A DNA stretch of 64,000 nt from CAYRQP01 sp964426545 (GCA_964426545.1 CAYRQP010000011.1:1-64000), one strand, 5' to 3'. Positions 27,532 through 37,492 are shown, numbered from the stretch's first letter. A program made the numbers and translations. Notes: a model not told the origin generated them from the letters alone.

Positions 27532-28347
27532 TTATTCCGTTACAGACGGGCTGTCTTTAGATGGAATCAAACAGGTAAGTTCTTCCCGTAATTTTTCCTG
27601 CCCAGGAATATCGGATATTATCTTCAGGGCTTTTGATGCAAGTTTGGAACTTTCATCATTTTCCCCCTGATTTGCGCATGCCCGGGCTGCGATGCCAAGT
27701 GCATTTGCTCTGTTGATATTCAGAATCATGGTACCTGATGGAATAAGTTCATATGCGATCATTGCCTGAACCCTTGCCTGAATGTAGTCTTTCTTCTTCA
27801 AGTAAAGCATTGCAAGATTCATGTGAACTCCGGTTCGTCCTGTCTCTTCTCTTAAGTCAAGCGCACTCTTTAGCAGTTCTTCCGCTTCATCGAGTTTCTC
27901 ATTGCTTTGAATGTACATTGCGGCGATATTGATATTCATCGTACCGCTTAGCCGATCATCTTTCTTCGCAGCCTTGCGGTAATACTCTTCAGCCAGTTCC
28001 CTGTTTCCCCTGCCGCCGGCGATATAGCCGAGTTGAGCAATTGCCATTCCGCTTTTATCACCAAGTCTCACCGCTTCTGACACTACCTTCTCCGCTTCGC
28101 TGAACTCCCCCGCGCGTATGTGATAGTAAATCAGTGCATTCGTCAATAAGTCTGAAACATCCTTCGGGTTCATATTCCTGCGAAGGATCTTCTTCATGCC
28201 TTCTATGTTGCCCTCTGCTGCCAGTTTTGCTGACTTCTGAAGTCTCATCTTTTTCCATGCTGTAGATTTTATCACCCGCCAGGCAAGGAGAAACAGAAGA
28301 ACTCCAAAGAATACTAGCAGAGATACTATTATCTGTTCGTTACTCAT
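27532..28347 (-). CDS. Membrane-anchored TPR protein
   Basis: The longest ORF begins at 28398, but the ATG at 28347 (MSNEQIIVSLLVF) is the likely start because it gives an N-terminal transmembrane helix (about 6-26). The rest is TPR-rich (about 70-260), with typical segments such as AEEYYRKAAKKDDRLSG. It overlaps the PBP1A stop by 8 bases (ATGAGTAA). The topology puts the TPRs on the cytoplasmic side or in the periplasm, unresolved. It is probably an assembly scaffold in the PBP1A operon. Confidence 0.8.
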   Translation of the reverse strand: MSNEQIIVSLLVFFGVLLFLLAWRVIKSTAWKKMRLQKSAKLAAEGNIEGMKKILRRNMNPKDVSDLLTNALIYYHIRAGEFSEAEKVVSEAVRLGDKSGMAIAQLGYIAGGRGNRELAEEYYRKAAKKDDRLSGTMNINIAAMYIQSNEKLDEAEELLKSALDLREETGRTGVHMNLAMLYLKKKDYIQARVQAMIAYELIPSGTMILNINRANALGIAARACANQGENDESSKLASKALKIISDIPGQEKLREELTCLIPSKDSPSVTE

Positions 28348-30580
28348 CGTCTTCGTCCAAATTGCTTTGTATCCTGTCGTATTCTGAAAAATCAGCAATA
28401 GAAGTGTCCGGAAGAACGGTTAAACTCTGATGAAGCGGGTTTGTACAGTATTCCGTGGGACCGGTATCCTTCCAGAAATACTCCTCCCGGGTATTCTCGG
28501 CACATCCGGCTCTGGCAAGTTCTCCGGTTATCGTACATATCACGAATTCCTCAAGAGTGTTGGGTTCGGGACCTGGAAAAGTAAGAGTTGAATCCAGTTT
28601 GTCTTCACTGAATGTTATGCGCATGAATCGGGTCCAGATTGGAAGAGCTATCGAACTGCCCGCCTGCCCCCTGTTATTCTGCAGTCTCATTCGGACAATG
28701 TGATTGTCATATCCAACCCATACACCGGCAACCAGATCGGGAGTAAACCCGATGAACCACGCGTCGGCATAATCACTTGTCGTCCCTGTCTTTCCTCCTG
28801 CATACCTTCCGGAATAGGGACCGCCCCAGTACCATCTGCTCCCGACTGCAGTACCTGCTCTTAGTACAGACTGAAGCATGGAATTTATGAGAAAGGTAGC
28901 TGTCTCAGATAAAACTTCTCTGCCCGGATCCGGACTGCTGTTGTCTTCAAGTACATTACCGTATCTGTCTTCGACTCTCACTATAGCAATTGCATCTCTT
29001 GCCAGACCGCCGGTTGCAAATGGTATATATGCCTGTGTAATCTCAAGCGGATTCAGCATACAACTACCGAGCGGAAGTGAGTGTACTTCCTGTATTCTGG
29101 ATTCTATGCCCATTTTCGCTGCCAGGGAGGCTATGGATTCGATCCCGATTTCCTGACTGAGCCTGACTGTTGAAACATTATATGACTTGGAGAGCGATGT
29201 TCGTAAAATGCCTGACCCGTAGAATTGCTGGGAGTAATTTCGTGGTCTCCATGTGCCGGGAGCCAAGTCTATGATTACGGGTGTATCGTAAAGCCTGTCT
29301 CCGGGAGACCAGCCCTGCTCAAGAGCTGCGGCGTAAACAAATGGTTTAAATGCACTGCCAGGCTGCCTTCTTGCCTGCACTGCCCTGTTGAACTCGCTGT
29401 GTTCGAAACTTCTCCCGCCAACCATGGCTTTTATGTATCCTGTTAAAGGGTCTATCGCCACTAAGGCTGCCTGAACATAATCCGGTGTGCCTGACATTGT
29501 GTCCTGTCCGGCTTCCCAGTAACTCAGGGAACTTTCATACCTGAGCCGGTAACTGTTATCTTCGAATTCGCCGGTGTCCGGATTCCAGGCATGGTCCTTA
29601 AGAGAAAGTACGCTATCGACTGCAAACTCCGCTGCTACCTGAAGGTCAGGGTCAAGGGTTGTATATACGGTAAGCCCCTGCTCATATACAACATGCCAGC
29701 CATATCTGTTAACCAGGTATTGTCTGACGTACTCCGAAAAATAGTTCCATTCAAGTTCAATCTCAGGCCTGAATATTTCATCAGGCAATGGAGCAGAGTA
29801 AGCTTCTTCTGCCTGATCTTCGGTTATGCATCCCTGCGACAACATCATTGAAATTGCCGTATTTCTCTGGACAAGGCATCGTTCAGGATTCCTGACAGGA
29901 TTGTAACCGCTTGGATTCTTTACCATTCGAACCAGCATGGCAGACTGGGCAAGCGATAGTTCGCATGCGGATATTCCATTGAAATATGTGCGTGCAGCAG
30001 CTTCAATACCGTGAGCTCCCGACCCGAAATATATCTGGTTCAGGTACATTTCGAATATTTCGTCTTTCTCGAATTGTTTCTCGATCTCCATCGCGATGAA
30101 TGCTTCCTGGATTTTCCGCTGGATAGTCTGGTCTGCCGTCAGAAAGAGATTTCGGCTCAACTGCTGTGTAATAGTGCTGGCACCCTGCCTTGCTCCTGTG
30201 GTCAGGTTTACCCAGACAGCCCGGAGTATCCCTCTAATGCTGATACCATTGTGCCGATAAAATGACTGGTCTTCGGTTGCGATAAACCCTTCCTTCACCC
30301 AGGGAGATACTTCGTCAAGTGTTACGGGATACCGGTTTTCGACACATGCCGTTGCAATCAGATTGCCGTCGATGTCGAATATCTGCGTAACTGCTACCGG
30401 CTCATGTCCCCGCAATCCTGCAACAAGAAGATTCGAGCGTGCTTCTGAAAATGCACTGCTGCAATCAGCATATGTACGGTAGGCAAACCCGACACCCAGA
30501 GCAAACATCAGAATTGAAAAAAGCCCCATCCAGTAGAGGATACCCTTAAGTGCTTTCTCATAGTCTATGTTAAAACTCAC
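28340..30580 (-). CDS. mrcA: Penicillin-binding protein 1A (bifunctional)
   Basis: This is a class A PBP that polymerises glycan strands and cross-links peptides in the periplasm. The 746-aa protein has an N-terminal transmembrane helix (about 16-36), a GT51 glycosyltransferase domain with ATEDQSFYRHNG (catalytic Glu about 97) and a transpeptidase domain with SAFK (about 402), SYN and KTGT (about 596). The GTG start overlaps the stop of the upstream lipoprotein gene (GTGA). The gene name is by class; 1A and 1B cannot be strictly distinguished from this sequence. Confidence 0.93.
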   Translation of the reverse strand: MSFNIDYEKALKGILYWMGLFSILMFALGVGFAYRTYADCSSAFSEARSNLLVAGLRGHEPVAVTQIFDIDGNLIATACVENRYPVTLDEVSPWVKEGFIATEDQSFYRHNGISIRGILRAVWVNLTTGARQGASTITQQLSRNLFLTADQTIQRKIQEAFIAMEIEKQFEKDEIFEMYLNQIYFGSGAHGIEAAARTYFNGISACELSLAQSAMLVRMVKNPSGYNPVRNPERCLVQRNTAISMMLSQGCITEDQAEEAYSAPLPDEIFRPEIELEWNYFSEYVRQYLVNRYGWHVVYEQGLTVYTTLDPDLQVAAEFAVDSVLSLKDHAWNPDTGEFEDNSYRLRYESSLSYWEAGQDTMSGTPDYVQAALVAIDPLTGYIKAMVGGRSFEHSEFNRAVQARRQPGSAFKPFVYAAALEQGWSPGDRLYDTPVIIDLAPGTWRPRNYSQQFYGSGILRTSLSKSYNVSTVRLSQEIGIESIASLAAKMGIESRIQEVHSLPLGSCMLNPLEITQAYIPFATGGLARDAIAIVRVEDRYGNVLEDNSSPDPGREVLSETATFLINSMLQSVLRAGTAVGSRWYWGGPYSGRYAGGKTGTTSDYADAWFIGFTPDLVAGVWVGYDNHIVRMRLQNNRGQAGSSIALPIWTRFMRITFSEDKLDSTLTFPGPEPNTLEEFVICTITGELARAGCAENTREEYFWKDTGPTEYCTNPLHQSLTVLPDTSIADFSEYDRIQSNLDEDDE

Positions 30581-31947
30581 TGTATTTCCTCAATGCTTGA
30601 CTGCAGACGGAATCGTCTGAATAGTGGGGAATCATGTCCCGTATAACTTAAAGTGTATTCATATTCTCCGCCGTTGCCGATAAAGTAAACATCCCGCATC
30701 CCCCTTGAAGTAGTAGAACGGGAAACGAACTCAGTATGATAATCGCTTTCATAGTTCTCGAATGTCCGCCAGACTAATCTGTATCCGTTCGGTTCCCCCT
30801 GAAAGAGAAAAAGATTCCCAGCCCAGTATATGATCTTTTCCGGGTCCATATCACCATTCATTTCGACAGAGAGAGCTCTCCAGATTGGTATTCCCAGGTC
30901 ATTTTCAAGTGTCTGCTCAACCTGATGTGGGTCAAGGTCGATGACTACCTGCGGAAGCGGTTCGGCATTCCTCGTTGTAAGAACAACCAGGTATGTGACG
31001 GAAAGGGAATCATCGGCTTCTACAATCTCACTAATGGCATAGAAGAAACTTCTGAAGCCACGAAGCCTATCCATATCTGAGAGAATGTCAGGTTCTTCCC
31101 AAATGCCGTTTGCATTTAGACTCTGCATGGACTCATGCCTGCGGTAAAGAATGGACTTATTCAGATACATCATTTCACTTATCACATTAGCGAGAGGAAT
31201 AAGGGAAGCGGGCCAAACATCTACTACCGCTTTTATCCTGTTGGTGATTATCTGGTACTTTCCACCCCTTCTTATGTTCGAATTGGCAAGTTTTTCATAA
31301 GCTTCCGGAGTAATGTCCAATATGTAATTCCGAAAATCCGAACCTGCTGCAACCGCAGAGTTCAATGATTCATAACTAATTATGGAGTCAACACTGCAGT
31401 CATCGAGCAGCATCCTCATTACTCTGAATTCTCTACACACATCCGGATTCATCAGCACCTCTTCAGCCATCTGTTCAATCGTTGCCGGGCTGACTATAAC
31501 ATCGGGGACTTCAACTGCAAATCCTTCTATTTTCCATTCGTCTCCGCAGAGCAGAAGTTCGATTCGAACCACGGGTGGTCTCTCCATCCGGGATATCGTA
31601 CAGTAGTAGGAAGTTCTGTATCCGTCTGAATACTGTATCGGTTCTGTCAGCCTTCCTGTGGCATCGAAAGCTCGCCATCGGCCGAATATCTCCCGGGGAG
31701 AGAGACTGTCAGTCTGAAGGGTATCGAGAAATGCCGGAGTAAGGTATGTATAGCAGGCAGGATCATTCATCCCCAGTTTATTCGAGAATTCCAGGATTAT
31801 GTCCAATGGTGCAGCAGGAAGCACAACCACAGAATCCGGTTCGGGTTGCTGTTGCTGAGATACAGTTTCATCCGTTTCGGGTGCAGTGTCACATGAGATG
31901 ACAATCAACAGTGAAAGAATAAGTAAAAGGATGTTGAATCTGTTCAT
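30577..31947 (-). CDS. Lipoprotein of the PBP1A/PilB operon
   Basis: The product is about 456 aa with a lipoprotein signal peptide (LLIVISC, Cys about residue 19), a Gln/Pro-rich linker (QQQQPEPDS) and a large beta/alpha domain. A C-terminal region around RTTSRGMRDVYFIGNGGEYEY might be a beta-rich interaction domain. The family is not recognised. The ATG at 31947 overlaps the pilB-like stop; a TTG three bases upstream is also possible. Being wedged between PilB/GspE and PBP1A suggests an envelope assembly role. Confidence 0.75.
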   Translation of the reverse strand: MNRFNILLLILSLLIVISCDTAPETDETVSQQQQPEPDSVVVLPAAPLDIILEFSNKLGMNDPACYTYLTPAFLDTLQTDSLSPREIFGRWRAFDATGRLTEPIQYSDGYRTSYYCTISRMERPPVVRIELLLCGDEWKIEGFAVEVPDVIVSPATIEQMAEEVLMNPDVCREFRVMRMLLDDCSVDSIISYESLNSAVAAGSDFRNYILDITPEAYEKLANSNIRRGGKYQIITNRIKAVVDVWPASLIPLANVISEMMYLNKSILYRRHESMQSLNANGIWEEPDILSDMDRLRGFRSFFYAISEIVEADDSLSVTYLVVLTTRNAEPLPQVVIDLDPHQVEQTLENDLGIPIWRALSVEMNGDMDPEKIIYWAGNLFLFQGEPNGYRLVWRTFENYESDYHTEFVSRSTTSRGMRDVYFIGNGGEYEYTLSYTGHDSPLFRRFRLQSSIEEIQ

Positions 31948-33665
31948 CAATCGACACCGATTGTAATTTTCATCATCTCTTCGGGGGTGGTTATACCTGC
32001 CAGCACCTTACGTACTGCCGATTGTCTGAGTGTTACCATACCTTCGCTTACTGCGATTTTTCTTATCCTGTCTATCTGAAGATTTCCCGTGAAAGCAGTC
32101 CTTATCATCTCGCTTACCGGGAGAACTTCGAATATTCCGGTTCGTCCTTTGTAGCCGGTTCCTCTGCACTTTCTGCAGCCAACCCCGCGCTTGAATCTGT
32201 ATTCATCATCTTCGGGCAGCCCGATACTTCGAAGTACGGACGGAAGGGGTGTGTATTCCTCACTACAGTTTTCACAGGTTTTCCTTACGAGTCTCTGGGC
32301 AACGATTGCACACAATGTGGATGCAAGGAGATAAGGTTCCACACCCATATCGATAAGTCTGACTGCTGTAGATGCAGAATCGTTCGTATGAACCGTGCTG
32401 AAAACAAGATGACCTGTCAATGCAGATCTCATGGCACTTCTTGCAGTTTCCTTGTCCCTTATCTCACCTATCATTATTATGTCGGGGTCCTGCCGCAGGA
32501 TATACTTCAGTGCAGTCACGAAAGTAAGGTCGACAGCCGGGCGTACCTCGATCTGGTTGAACTCATCTGTCACGAACTCAATAGGGTTTTCGATTGTCGT
32601 AATGTTTTTTTCCTTTGTGGCAAGAGATGTGAGAGAAGAGTACAGAGTTGTTGTCTTACCGCTTCCTGTCGGTCCTGTGACCAGAATGAGACCGTTTGGT
32701 CTGTGTATGGCCTCTTCGTACCTTCCCCTATCCGTATCATTGAATCCGAGCAGGGAGATGTCCTGCATAAGCATTGACGGGTCCAGTATACGCATTACCA
32801 TTTTTTCCCCGAAGGCAACAGGGACAGTCGATGACCTGATTTCAACAGGTTTCCCCTCAAAGGAAGTTCTTATCCTTCCGTCCTGCGGTCTTCTCTTCTC
32901 GGCAATATTCAGCCCGGAAATCATTTTCATCCTCGACATAATGGGAGGATGCAATTTTTTTGGAACACTGTAGACGTCGTGCAGGACTCCGTCGATGCGA
33001 AGCCGGACTGTTGAAACTTCTCTGTGCGGTTCAATGTGAATATCGCTTGCACCTTCTTCGAAGGCGTATTGAAGGAGATGATTCACGGCATTTACGACAG
33101 GTCTGTCTGTCGCTTCTAACTTCTTCGATGTTTCGCTGGAAACGTACTGTTCAAGATTTCCAATATCAACTTTGTCATCGCCATCTATCTCTTTAACTGC
33201 AGCTTCAATCGAACTGTGCAGTCCGTAAAATTGTCGAATTATCCTCGCAATTTCAGATGGGCGGCTGACATAGAGTTCGAGGTCTTTCCCAAGCATGTGT
33301 GTAAGATTGTCGAGCAAACCCGGATTGGTCAGATTACATGTAGCCACACTGATAGAATCCACAGTTTCATCGAACACGACAATCTGATTTTTCTGAGCGA
33401 ATGCTCCCGGTAGAAGATTGGTCACCACCAGGTAGTCGAGCTCAAGCGGGTCTAAAACCTTATACGGAAGTCCGGTCAATTCAGCAAGATACTTGTAGAG
33501 TTCTTCTTCTGAAGTGAGTCCTTTCGATACCAGTATCTGAAGCATGTTCTCGTCATTAACTTCGTCTGTTCTCGATAGTCGGTCATATCCATTATCCGTA
33601 AGTATATTTTCTCTCAGAAGTCTGTCCGGCAATTCGCTGAAGTCAATCTTGGGTATGGCTTTCAT
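31947..33665 (-). CDS. pilB: Type IV pilus/type II secretion ATPase (PilB/GspE)
   Basis: This is the hexameric secretion ATPase that powers pilus or pseudopilus assembly at the inner membrane. The 572-aa protein has an N-terminal MshEN-like domain (about 1-150), Walker A GPTGSGKTTTLY (about 331), Walker B IIMIGEIRDKETA, and a zinc motif with CENC and CRKC (about 460-490). No retraction ATPase, pilins or secretin are next to it. PilB and GspE cannot be separated by sequence alone. The start ATG overlaps the deoA stop. It is co-transcribed with deoA and the lipoprotein. Confidence 0.93.
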   Translation of the reverse strand: MKAIPKIDFSELPDRLLRENILTDNGYDRLSRTDEVNDENMLQILVSKGLTSEEELYKYLAELTGLPYKVLDPLELDYLVVTNLLPGAFAQKNQIVVFDETVDSISVATCNLTNPGLLDNLTHMLGKDLELYVSRPSEIARIIRQFYGLHSSIEAAVKEIDGDDKVDIGNLEQYVSSETSKKLEATDRPVVNAVNHLLQYAFEEGASDIHIEPHREVSTVRLRIDGVLHDVYSVPKKLHPPIMSRMKMISGLNIAEKRRPQDGRIRTSFEGKPVEIRSSTVPVAFGEKMVMRILDPSMLMQDISLLGFNDTDRGRYEEAIHRPNGLILVTGPTGSGKTTTLYSSLTSLATKEKNITTIENPIEFVTDEFNQIEVRPAVDLTFVTALKYILRQDPDIIMIGEIRDKETARSAMRSALTGHLVFSTVHTNDSASTAVRLIDMGVEPYLLASTLCAIVAQRLVRKTCENCSEEYTPLPSVLRSIGLPEDDEYRFKRGVGCRKCRGTGYKGRTGIFEVLPVSEMIRTAFTGNLQIDRIRKIAVSEGMVTLRQSAVRKVLAGITTPEEMMKITIGVD

Positions 33666-34945
33666 ATTATCTCCAATATCCGATGCGGAACCGGTTCATC
33701 CCAGACACACGATGCAACCAACTCATCATTCACTGACGCTGCACTCTCTTCATCTGAAGCATATATCCATCCTATAGTAGTTCCGGCATTGACTGAGGTT
33801 CCATTCTCAACAGCCTGTTCCCATCCAGCCGCCGGATCGATCACATCTTCGACCCTGTATCTGCCCCCGCCCAACTTCCTGACAGATTCACCCAATGTCA
33901 GTGCGGCGATTCCGGTCCAGACTCCGGACCTGTCAACTTTTATCTCCCATTTTACAGGAGCATCCGGAAGTTTTTCGAAAGCATCCAGATCCCCTTCCTG
34001 GGCTGCTACTACATCGCAGAATTTGTCGAATGCTGATCCGTCATCAAGAAGTCTTTCGCATTTTGACATTATAGATGCTTCATCAACCTGAGTGTCTTCA
34101 GCCAATATAATCATCCGTACTGCAAGTTTCAACGTAAGCAGGCGTATGTCTTCCGGACCCCCACCCTTAAGAACATCTATGCATTCCTGTATTTCCAGTG
34201 CATTCCCGGTTTTCCTGCCAAGCGGGTAATTCATATCAGTTAGAATGTACTCACTCCGAACTCCGGCCGCGTCGGTAATCACTTTCATTGTCTCTGCAAG
34301 TTTCCGGCCTTCATGAATGTTCTTTGCAAAAGCTCCGGAACCGACTTTTATATCGAAAACAAGTGCATCGGTATTCTCTGCGAGTTTCTTGCTGAGAATG
34401 CTGGCACAGATCAAGGGAATCGACGATACTGTCGCTGTTGCATCGCGAAGTGAGTACAGCACTTTGTCAGCGGGAGCAATTTCACCTGTCTGGCCGCACA
34501 TGGAATACCCTATAGTCTCCACCATTCCCCTGAAACGATCCAGGTCAAGCCTCACATTCATTCCGGGAATCGACTCGAGTTTGTCCAGAGTTCCGCCCGT
34601 ATGACCCAGACTTCTTCCGCTTATCATGGGAACGCGCAACCCGGCTGCTGCCACAAGTGGGGCAAGCACTATGGATATTTTGTCACCAACTCCGCCGGTG
34701 CTGTGTTTATCTGCAATACCGCTTCCATGCTTCCACTCCAGAACTTTGCCGCTGTCACGCATGGCAAGTGTTAGCACAGCCAGAGAGTCTTTGCTCAGAC
34801 CACGCAGGTAGACAGCCATCAACCATGCAGATGCCTGATAATCAGGGATTGTATTCGATGCTATTCCGGTGATAAAAGATTGAATATCCCCAGCAGGTAT
34901 TTCCCTTCCATCACGCGTGGCAGCTATCAGGTCAGTTGCACGCAT
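33662..34945 (-). CDS. deoA: Pyrimidine-nucleoside/thymidine phosphorylase
   Basis: The enzyme splits thymidine or uridine with phosphate to free base and (deoxy)ribose-1-phosphate in pyrimidine salvage. The 427-aa length and the motif HSTGGVGDK (about 81-89; phosphate binding) plus SGRSLGHTGGTLDKLES (about 110-126) fit the DeoA/Pdp family. The thymidine-specific and broad-specificity forms are not distinguished here. Its stop overlaps the pilB start by 4 bases, an unexpected operon partner. Confidence 0.93.
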   Translation of the reverse strand: MRATDLIAATRDGREIPAGDIQSFITGIASNTIPDYQASAWLMAVYLRGLSKDSLAVLTLAMRDSGKVLEWKHGSGIADKHSTGGVGDKISIVLAPLVAAAGLRVPMISGRSLGHTGGTLDKLESIPGMNVRLDLDRFRGMVETIGYSMCGQTGEIAPADKVLYSLRDATATVSSIPLICASILSKKLAENTDALVFDIKVGSGAFAKNIHEGRKLAETMKVITDAAGVRSEYILTDMNYPLGRKTGNALEIQECIDVLKGGGPEDIRLLTLKLAVRMIILAEDTQVDEASIMSKCERLLDDGSAFDKFCDVVAAQEGDLDAFEKLPDAPVKWEIKVDRSGVWTGIAALTLGESVRKLGGGRYRVEDVIDPAAGWEQAVENGTSVNAGTTIGWIYASDEESAASVNDELVASCVWDEPVPHRILEII

Positions 34946-34957
34946 GGGAATTTATCT

Positions 34958-36236
34958 TCAGTCAGACAGGAAAGACTTGAATAAGAAAATCAATGCAGCA
35001 ATACCGCTTAAAACTCCTCCGGTTATCATCAAATAACGTGATGTATCTCTAAAGATGAATAACAGTACTGCCACAACGACACACATGATTCCACCGACAA
35101 AATATCCGGGGGAAATACCGGATCGAATGTCCATGATCTCCACAAAGTCACTTACATACATGGAGCCTTCCGGCAGGTCAGGGTGTCGAACTTCGTCGAA
35201 GCTGCGAATTTCCTTTTTCTTGAAGAGAGCAAGAACTTCCTGGGGTGTGTCGAGTGAGTATTCTTCGTCGGTTGAAGTAATAACGATATAAGGTTCAGCC
35301 GGTCCGACATCTTCGGAAGCAAAAGTCGATATTAAGACATCTTCTTCGTCAGTCTCTTCTTCGTCAGTCTCTTCTTCGTCAGTCTCTTCTTCGTCAGTCT
35401 CTTCTTCGTNNNNNNNNNNNNNNNNNNNNNNNNNNNNNNNNNNNNNNNNNNNNNNNNNNNNNNNNNNNNNNNNNNNNNNNNNNNNNNNNNNNNNNNNNNN
35501 NNNNNNNNNCAGTCTCTTCTTCGTCAGTCTCTTCTTCGTCAGTCTCTTCTTCGTCAGTCTCTTCCTCGTCAGTCTCTTCCTCGTCAGTCTCTTCCTCGTC
35601 AGTCTCTTCCTCAGCAGCGGCTTCTTCGAATAAGGCTTCCTCTTCAGCTGCATCTCTGGCTTCAACGGCTTCGGTAGGCCAGAGACTCTCTTCGAATTCT
35701 CCGCATTCGAGAATTGGTTCCCATTCTCCGTCATCAATCGAGATTTCTGTTTCCAGCGGGATTCTTGAATTTTTAATCCACTCTACAAGAGCATCCATCG
35801 ACCCGGGGAGATATTCTCTCCCGTCGATTCTCAGTTTTGGTGGAATAACAATCGGTTCATCAGGAACCGGGTCCTTAAGAAATGGGGCAAGTTCAGGTGA
35901 AGCAATGCCAAGCATGCCCCCAGGTGGGGTTTGGGGACCTTCGATTTTTACATCTTTGGTAAGTCTTCCCTGACGAGTCCACTTTAGGACTGTTTCCCAG
36001 TCATGGGCTATGAACTCCCCGTTCTTCTGGGTCACGGTCCACCAGTTGGCCGGGTCGAGTATTTTTGTTAACTCAACATTATCCGCCACAGGAATCCATT
36101 CGTCATCACCGGCCTGGCGATATTCATCCTCCAGGCTGATATGAAAGTTGATTGCCCATTCCAGTAGTTCCACCCAACCGTTAGCCCGGTATCTTTCGCC
36201 ATCATGCTTAAGTTCATAGATTTTGACATCAGTCAT
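34958..36236 (-). CDS. Membrane protein with GYF-like modules and TDEEE repeat (contains gap)
   Basis: One gene appears as two overlapping reading frames because a 100-N gap breaks the frame. The N-terminal part (from ATG 36236, with GGGGGAACC just before it) has three similar modules of about 45-55 residues (starting at about 5, 63 and 135), each like a GYF_2/DUF4339 unit with a basic-aromatic segment (EWINNS-like). Then comes the Thr-Asp-Glu-Glu-Glu repeat and a C-terminal pair of transmembrane helices (GIMCVVVAVLLFIF and GGVLSGIAALIFLF). The repeat is in phase on both sides of the gap: four full units left, seven right. Length unknown; function unknown. Confidence 0.75.
35341..35614. repeat. 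15-bp tandem repeat encoding TDEEE, with gap
   Basis: Units of CAGTCTCTTCTTCGT (plus strand) occur four times up to 35409, and seven times from 35510 to 35614, the last four with a CTTCCTC variant. The repeat codes for Thr-Asp-Glu-Glu-Glu on the minus strand. Both gap borders fall exactly on unit boundaries. Confidence 0.9.
35410..35509. other. Assembly gap, 100 N
   Basis: An exact 100-base N run lies inside the 15-bp tandem repeat, which explains why assembly failed. A round 100 is usually a placeholder for unknown length. Because the flanks are in phase, a true length that is a multiple of 15 would restore a single open reading frame; 100 shifts it. Confidence 0.97.
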
Positions 36237-36278
36237 GGTTCCCCCTATATATTTGAGAAAATTTCATATACATAATGA

Positions 36279-36307
36279 AAAATACTTATATGTAAGCGAT
36301 TAGTCAA
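36279..36307 (-). promoter_or_regulatory. Sigma70-like promoter for the GYF/TDEEE membrane protein
   Basis: On the minus strand TTGACT (36307-36302) is followed after 17 bases by TATTTT (36284-36279). The predicted transcript begins about 35 bases before the ATG at 36236. The -35 matches 5 of 6, the -10 matches 4 of 6. Confidence 0.45.
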
Positions 36308-36351
36308 TCACACACGGATAGTATATTCAAGAATTGATTTGGCCATATATC

Positions 36352-37089
36352 CTAAGTATCGGTAACTTGCCCGGATGCTCTGTCTACAAGCGCTCTATCA
36401 ATCTCATCGAATATGTTTACGGCGGCTTTTCTTGGATTCTCCGCCCTTGTAATAGGTCTTCCTACAACAAGCGATGAAGACCCATCGAATATTGCTTTGT
36501 ACGGTGTTGTTACACGTCGCTGGTCATCATGGGACGTTCCGGCAGGTCTGACCCCCGGAGTGACAATAAGAAAATCTTCACCCGCAGCAGAACGCACATC
36601 TTTTGCTTCCGACGGTGAACATACAACTCCGTCGAGGCCTGCGTCCTGTACCATCGAAGCCATTCTCAAAACGGCATCACCTGGATTGCCTGCTATACCA
36701 AGCATAGAAAGATCATCGTCTGACAAACTGGTGAGTATGGTTACGGCAATAACCTTTGTCCTTCCGGATGCTGCTTCTGCAGCAGCTCTCATCATTGCCA
36801 TGCCGCCGGAAGCATGAATGTTCATTATGTCAGGTTCCCACTGGCAGGCAGAGCACACAGCACCTGCAACCGTGAAAGGTATGTCGTGAAATTTGAGGTC
36901 GAGGAATAGGGAAAACCCCACTTCCTTAATCTGTTCGAGGAGTTTGGGTCCTCTTCTCACAAAAAGTTCAAGCCCTATCTTAACGCCTATCGGAAGACCC
37001 TCGAGCGTCTTTAGAAATTCACCCGGCGACTCACCCTGTTCACTCGTCAATGCCACATAGATCCTTGTTGTACTTTCACTGCTATTCAT
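36352..37089 (-). CDS. pyrF: Orotidine 5'-phosphate decarboxylase
   Basis: PyrF catalyses the last step of UMP synthesis, decarboxylation of OMP. The 245-aa protein has the FLDLKFHDIP catalytic segment (Asp-Lys-x-x-Asp-type pattern, about 62-71), a C-terminal TPGVRPAG phosphate-binding loop and VVGRPIT near the end. The ATG overlaps the rlpA stop by 8 bases. It ends the run pyrC-pyrK-pyrD-pyrF; pyrB and pyrE are not in the window. Confidence 0.93.
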   Translation of the reverse strand: MNSSESTTRIYVALTSEQGESPGEFLKTLEGLPIGVKIGLELFVRRGPKLLEQIKEVGFSLFLDLKFHDIPFTVAGAVCSACQWEPDIMNIHASGGMAMMRAAAEAASGRTKVIAVTILTSLSDDDLSMLGIAGNPGDAVLRMASMVQDAGLDGVVCSPSEAKDVRSAAGEDFLIVTPGVRPAGTSHDDQRRVTTPYKAIFDGSSSLVVGRPITRAENPRKAAVNIFDEIDRALVDRASGQVTDT

Positions 37090-37492
37090 ATTCCACCGCC
37101 GTAATCAAAACTTCTGCTATTCCGCTGTCTATCATATCCAGTTCTTCAGCTGCACCGACTGAAAGGTCTATTATTCTACCACCTACATAAGGCCCCCTGT
37201 CCGTCACCCTGACCAGCACTTCCTCCCCGTTATCGAGGTTCTTTACGAGTAACACAGTATTGAATGGCAGAGTGAGATGTGCACAGGTAAGTCCGTTCAT
37301 GTCATATACTTCACCATTTGCCGTGAGTCTGCCATGAAACCCCGGACCGTAAAATGATGCCGTTCCCCTCTGCTGAAATCCTGCTGCGGAGATAACCGCG
37401 GACAGCCCCCCGTCTCTATAAACAGGTTCAGAGATTACCGAACAGGACGACAAAAGAAGTAGGAATGAAATGATGGTGAGTATTCTTTTCAT
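37082..37492 (-). CDS. rlpA: RlpA-like lipoprotein
   Basis: The 136-aa protein has a lipoprotein signal (LLLLSSC, Cys 17) and a double-psi beta-barrel domain with GTASFYGPGFHGRLTANGEVYD (split around 43-64), the pattern of RlpA, a septal-ring lytic transglycosylase in some bacteria. The SPOR domain of longer RlpA proteins is absent. The active Asp/His pair is plausible (HGRLTANGE, VTDRGP) but not tested. It overlaps pyrD (ATGA) and pyrF, so it is co-transcribed with pyrimidine genes. Confidence 0.87.
   Translation of the reverse strand: MKRILTIISFLLLLSSCSVISEPVYRDGGLSAVISAAGFQQRGTASFYGPGFHGRLTANGEVYDMNGLTCAHLTLPFNTVLLVKNLDNGEEVLVRVTDRGPYVGGRIIDLSVGAAEELDMIDSGIAEVLITAVEYE

Noticed and set aside
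35394..35737. Two overlapping genes with basic or acidic repeat tails
   Set aside because: The basic RKRLT-type and RRRD tails are out-of-frame readings of the TDEEE repeat across an N gap of arbitrary length.
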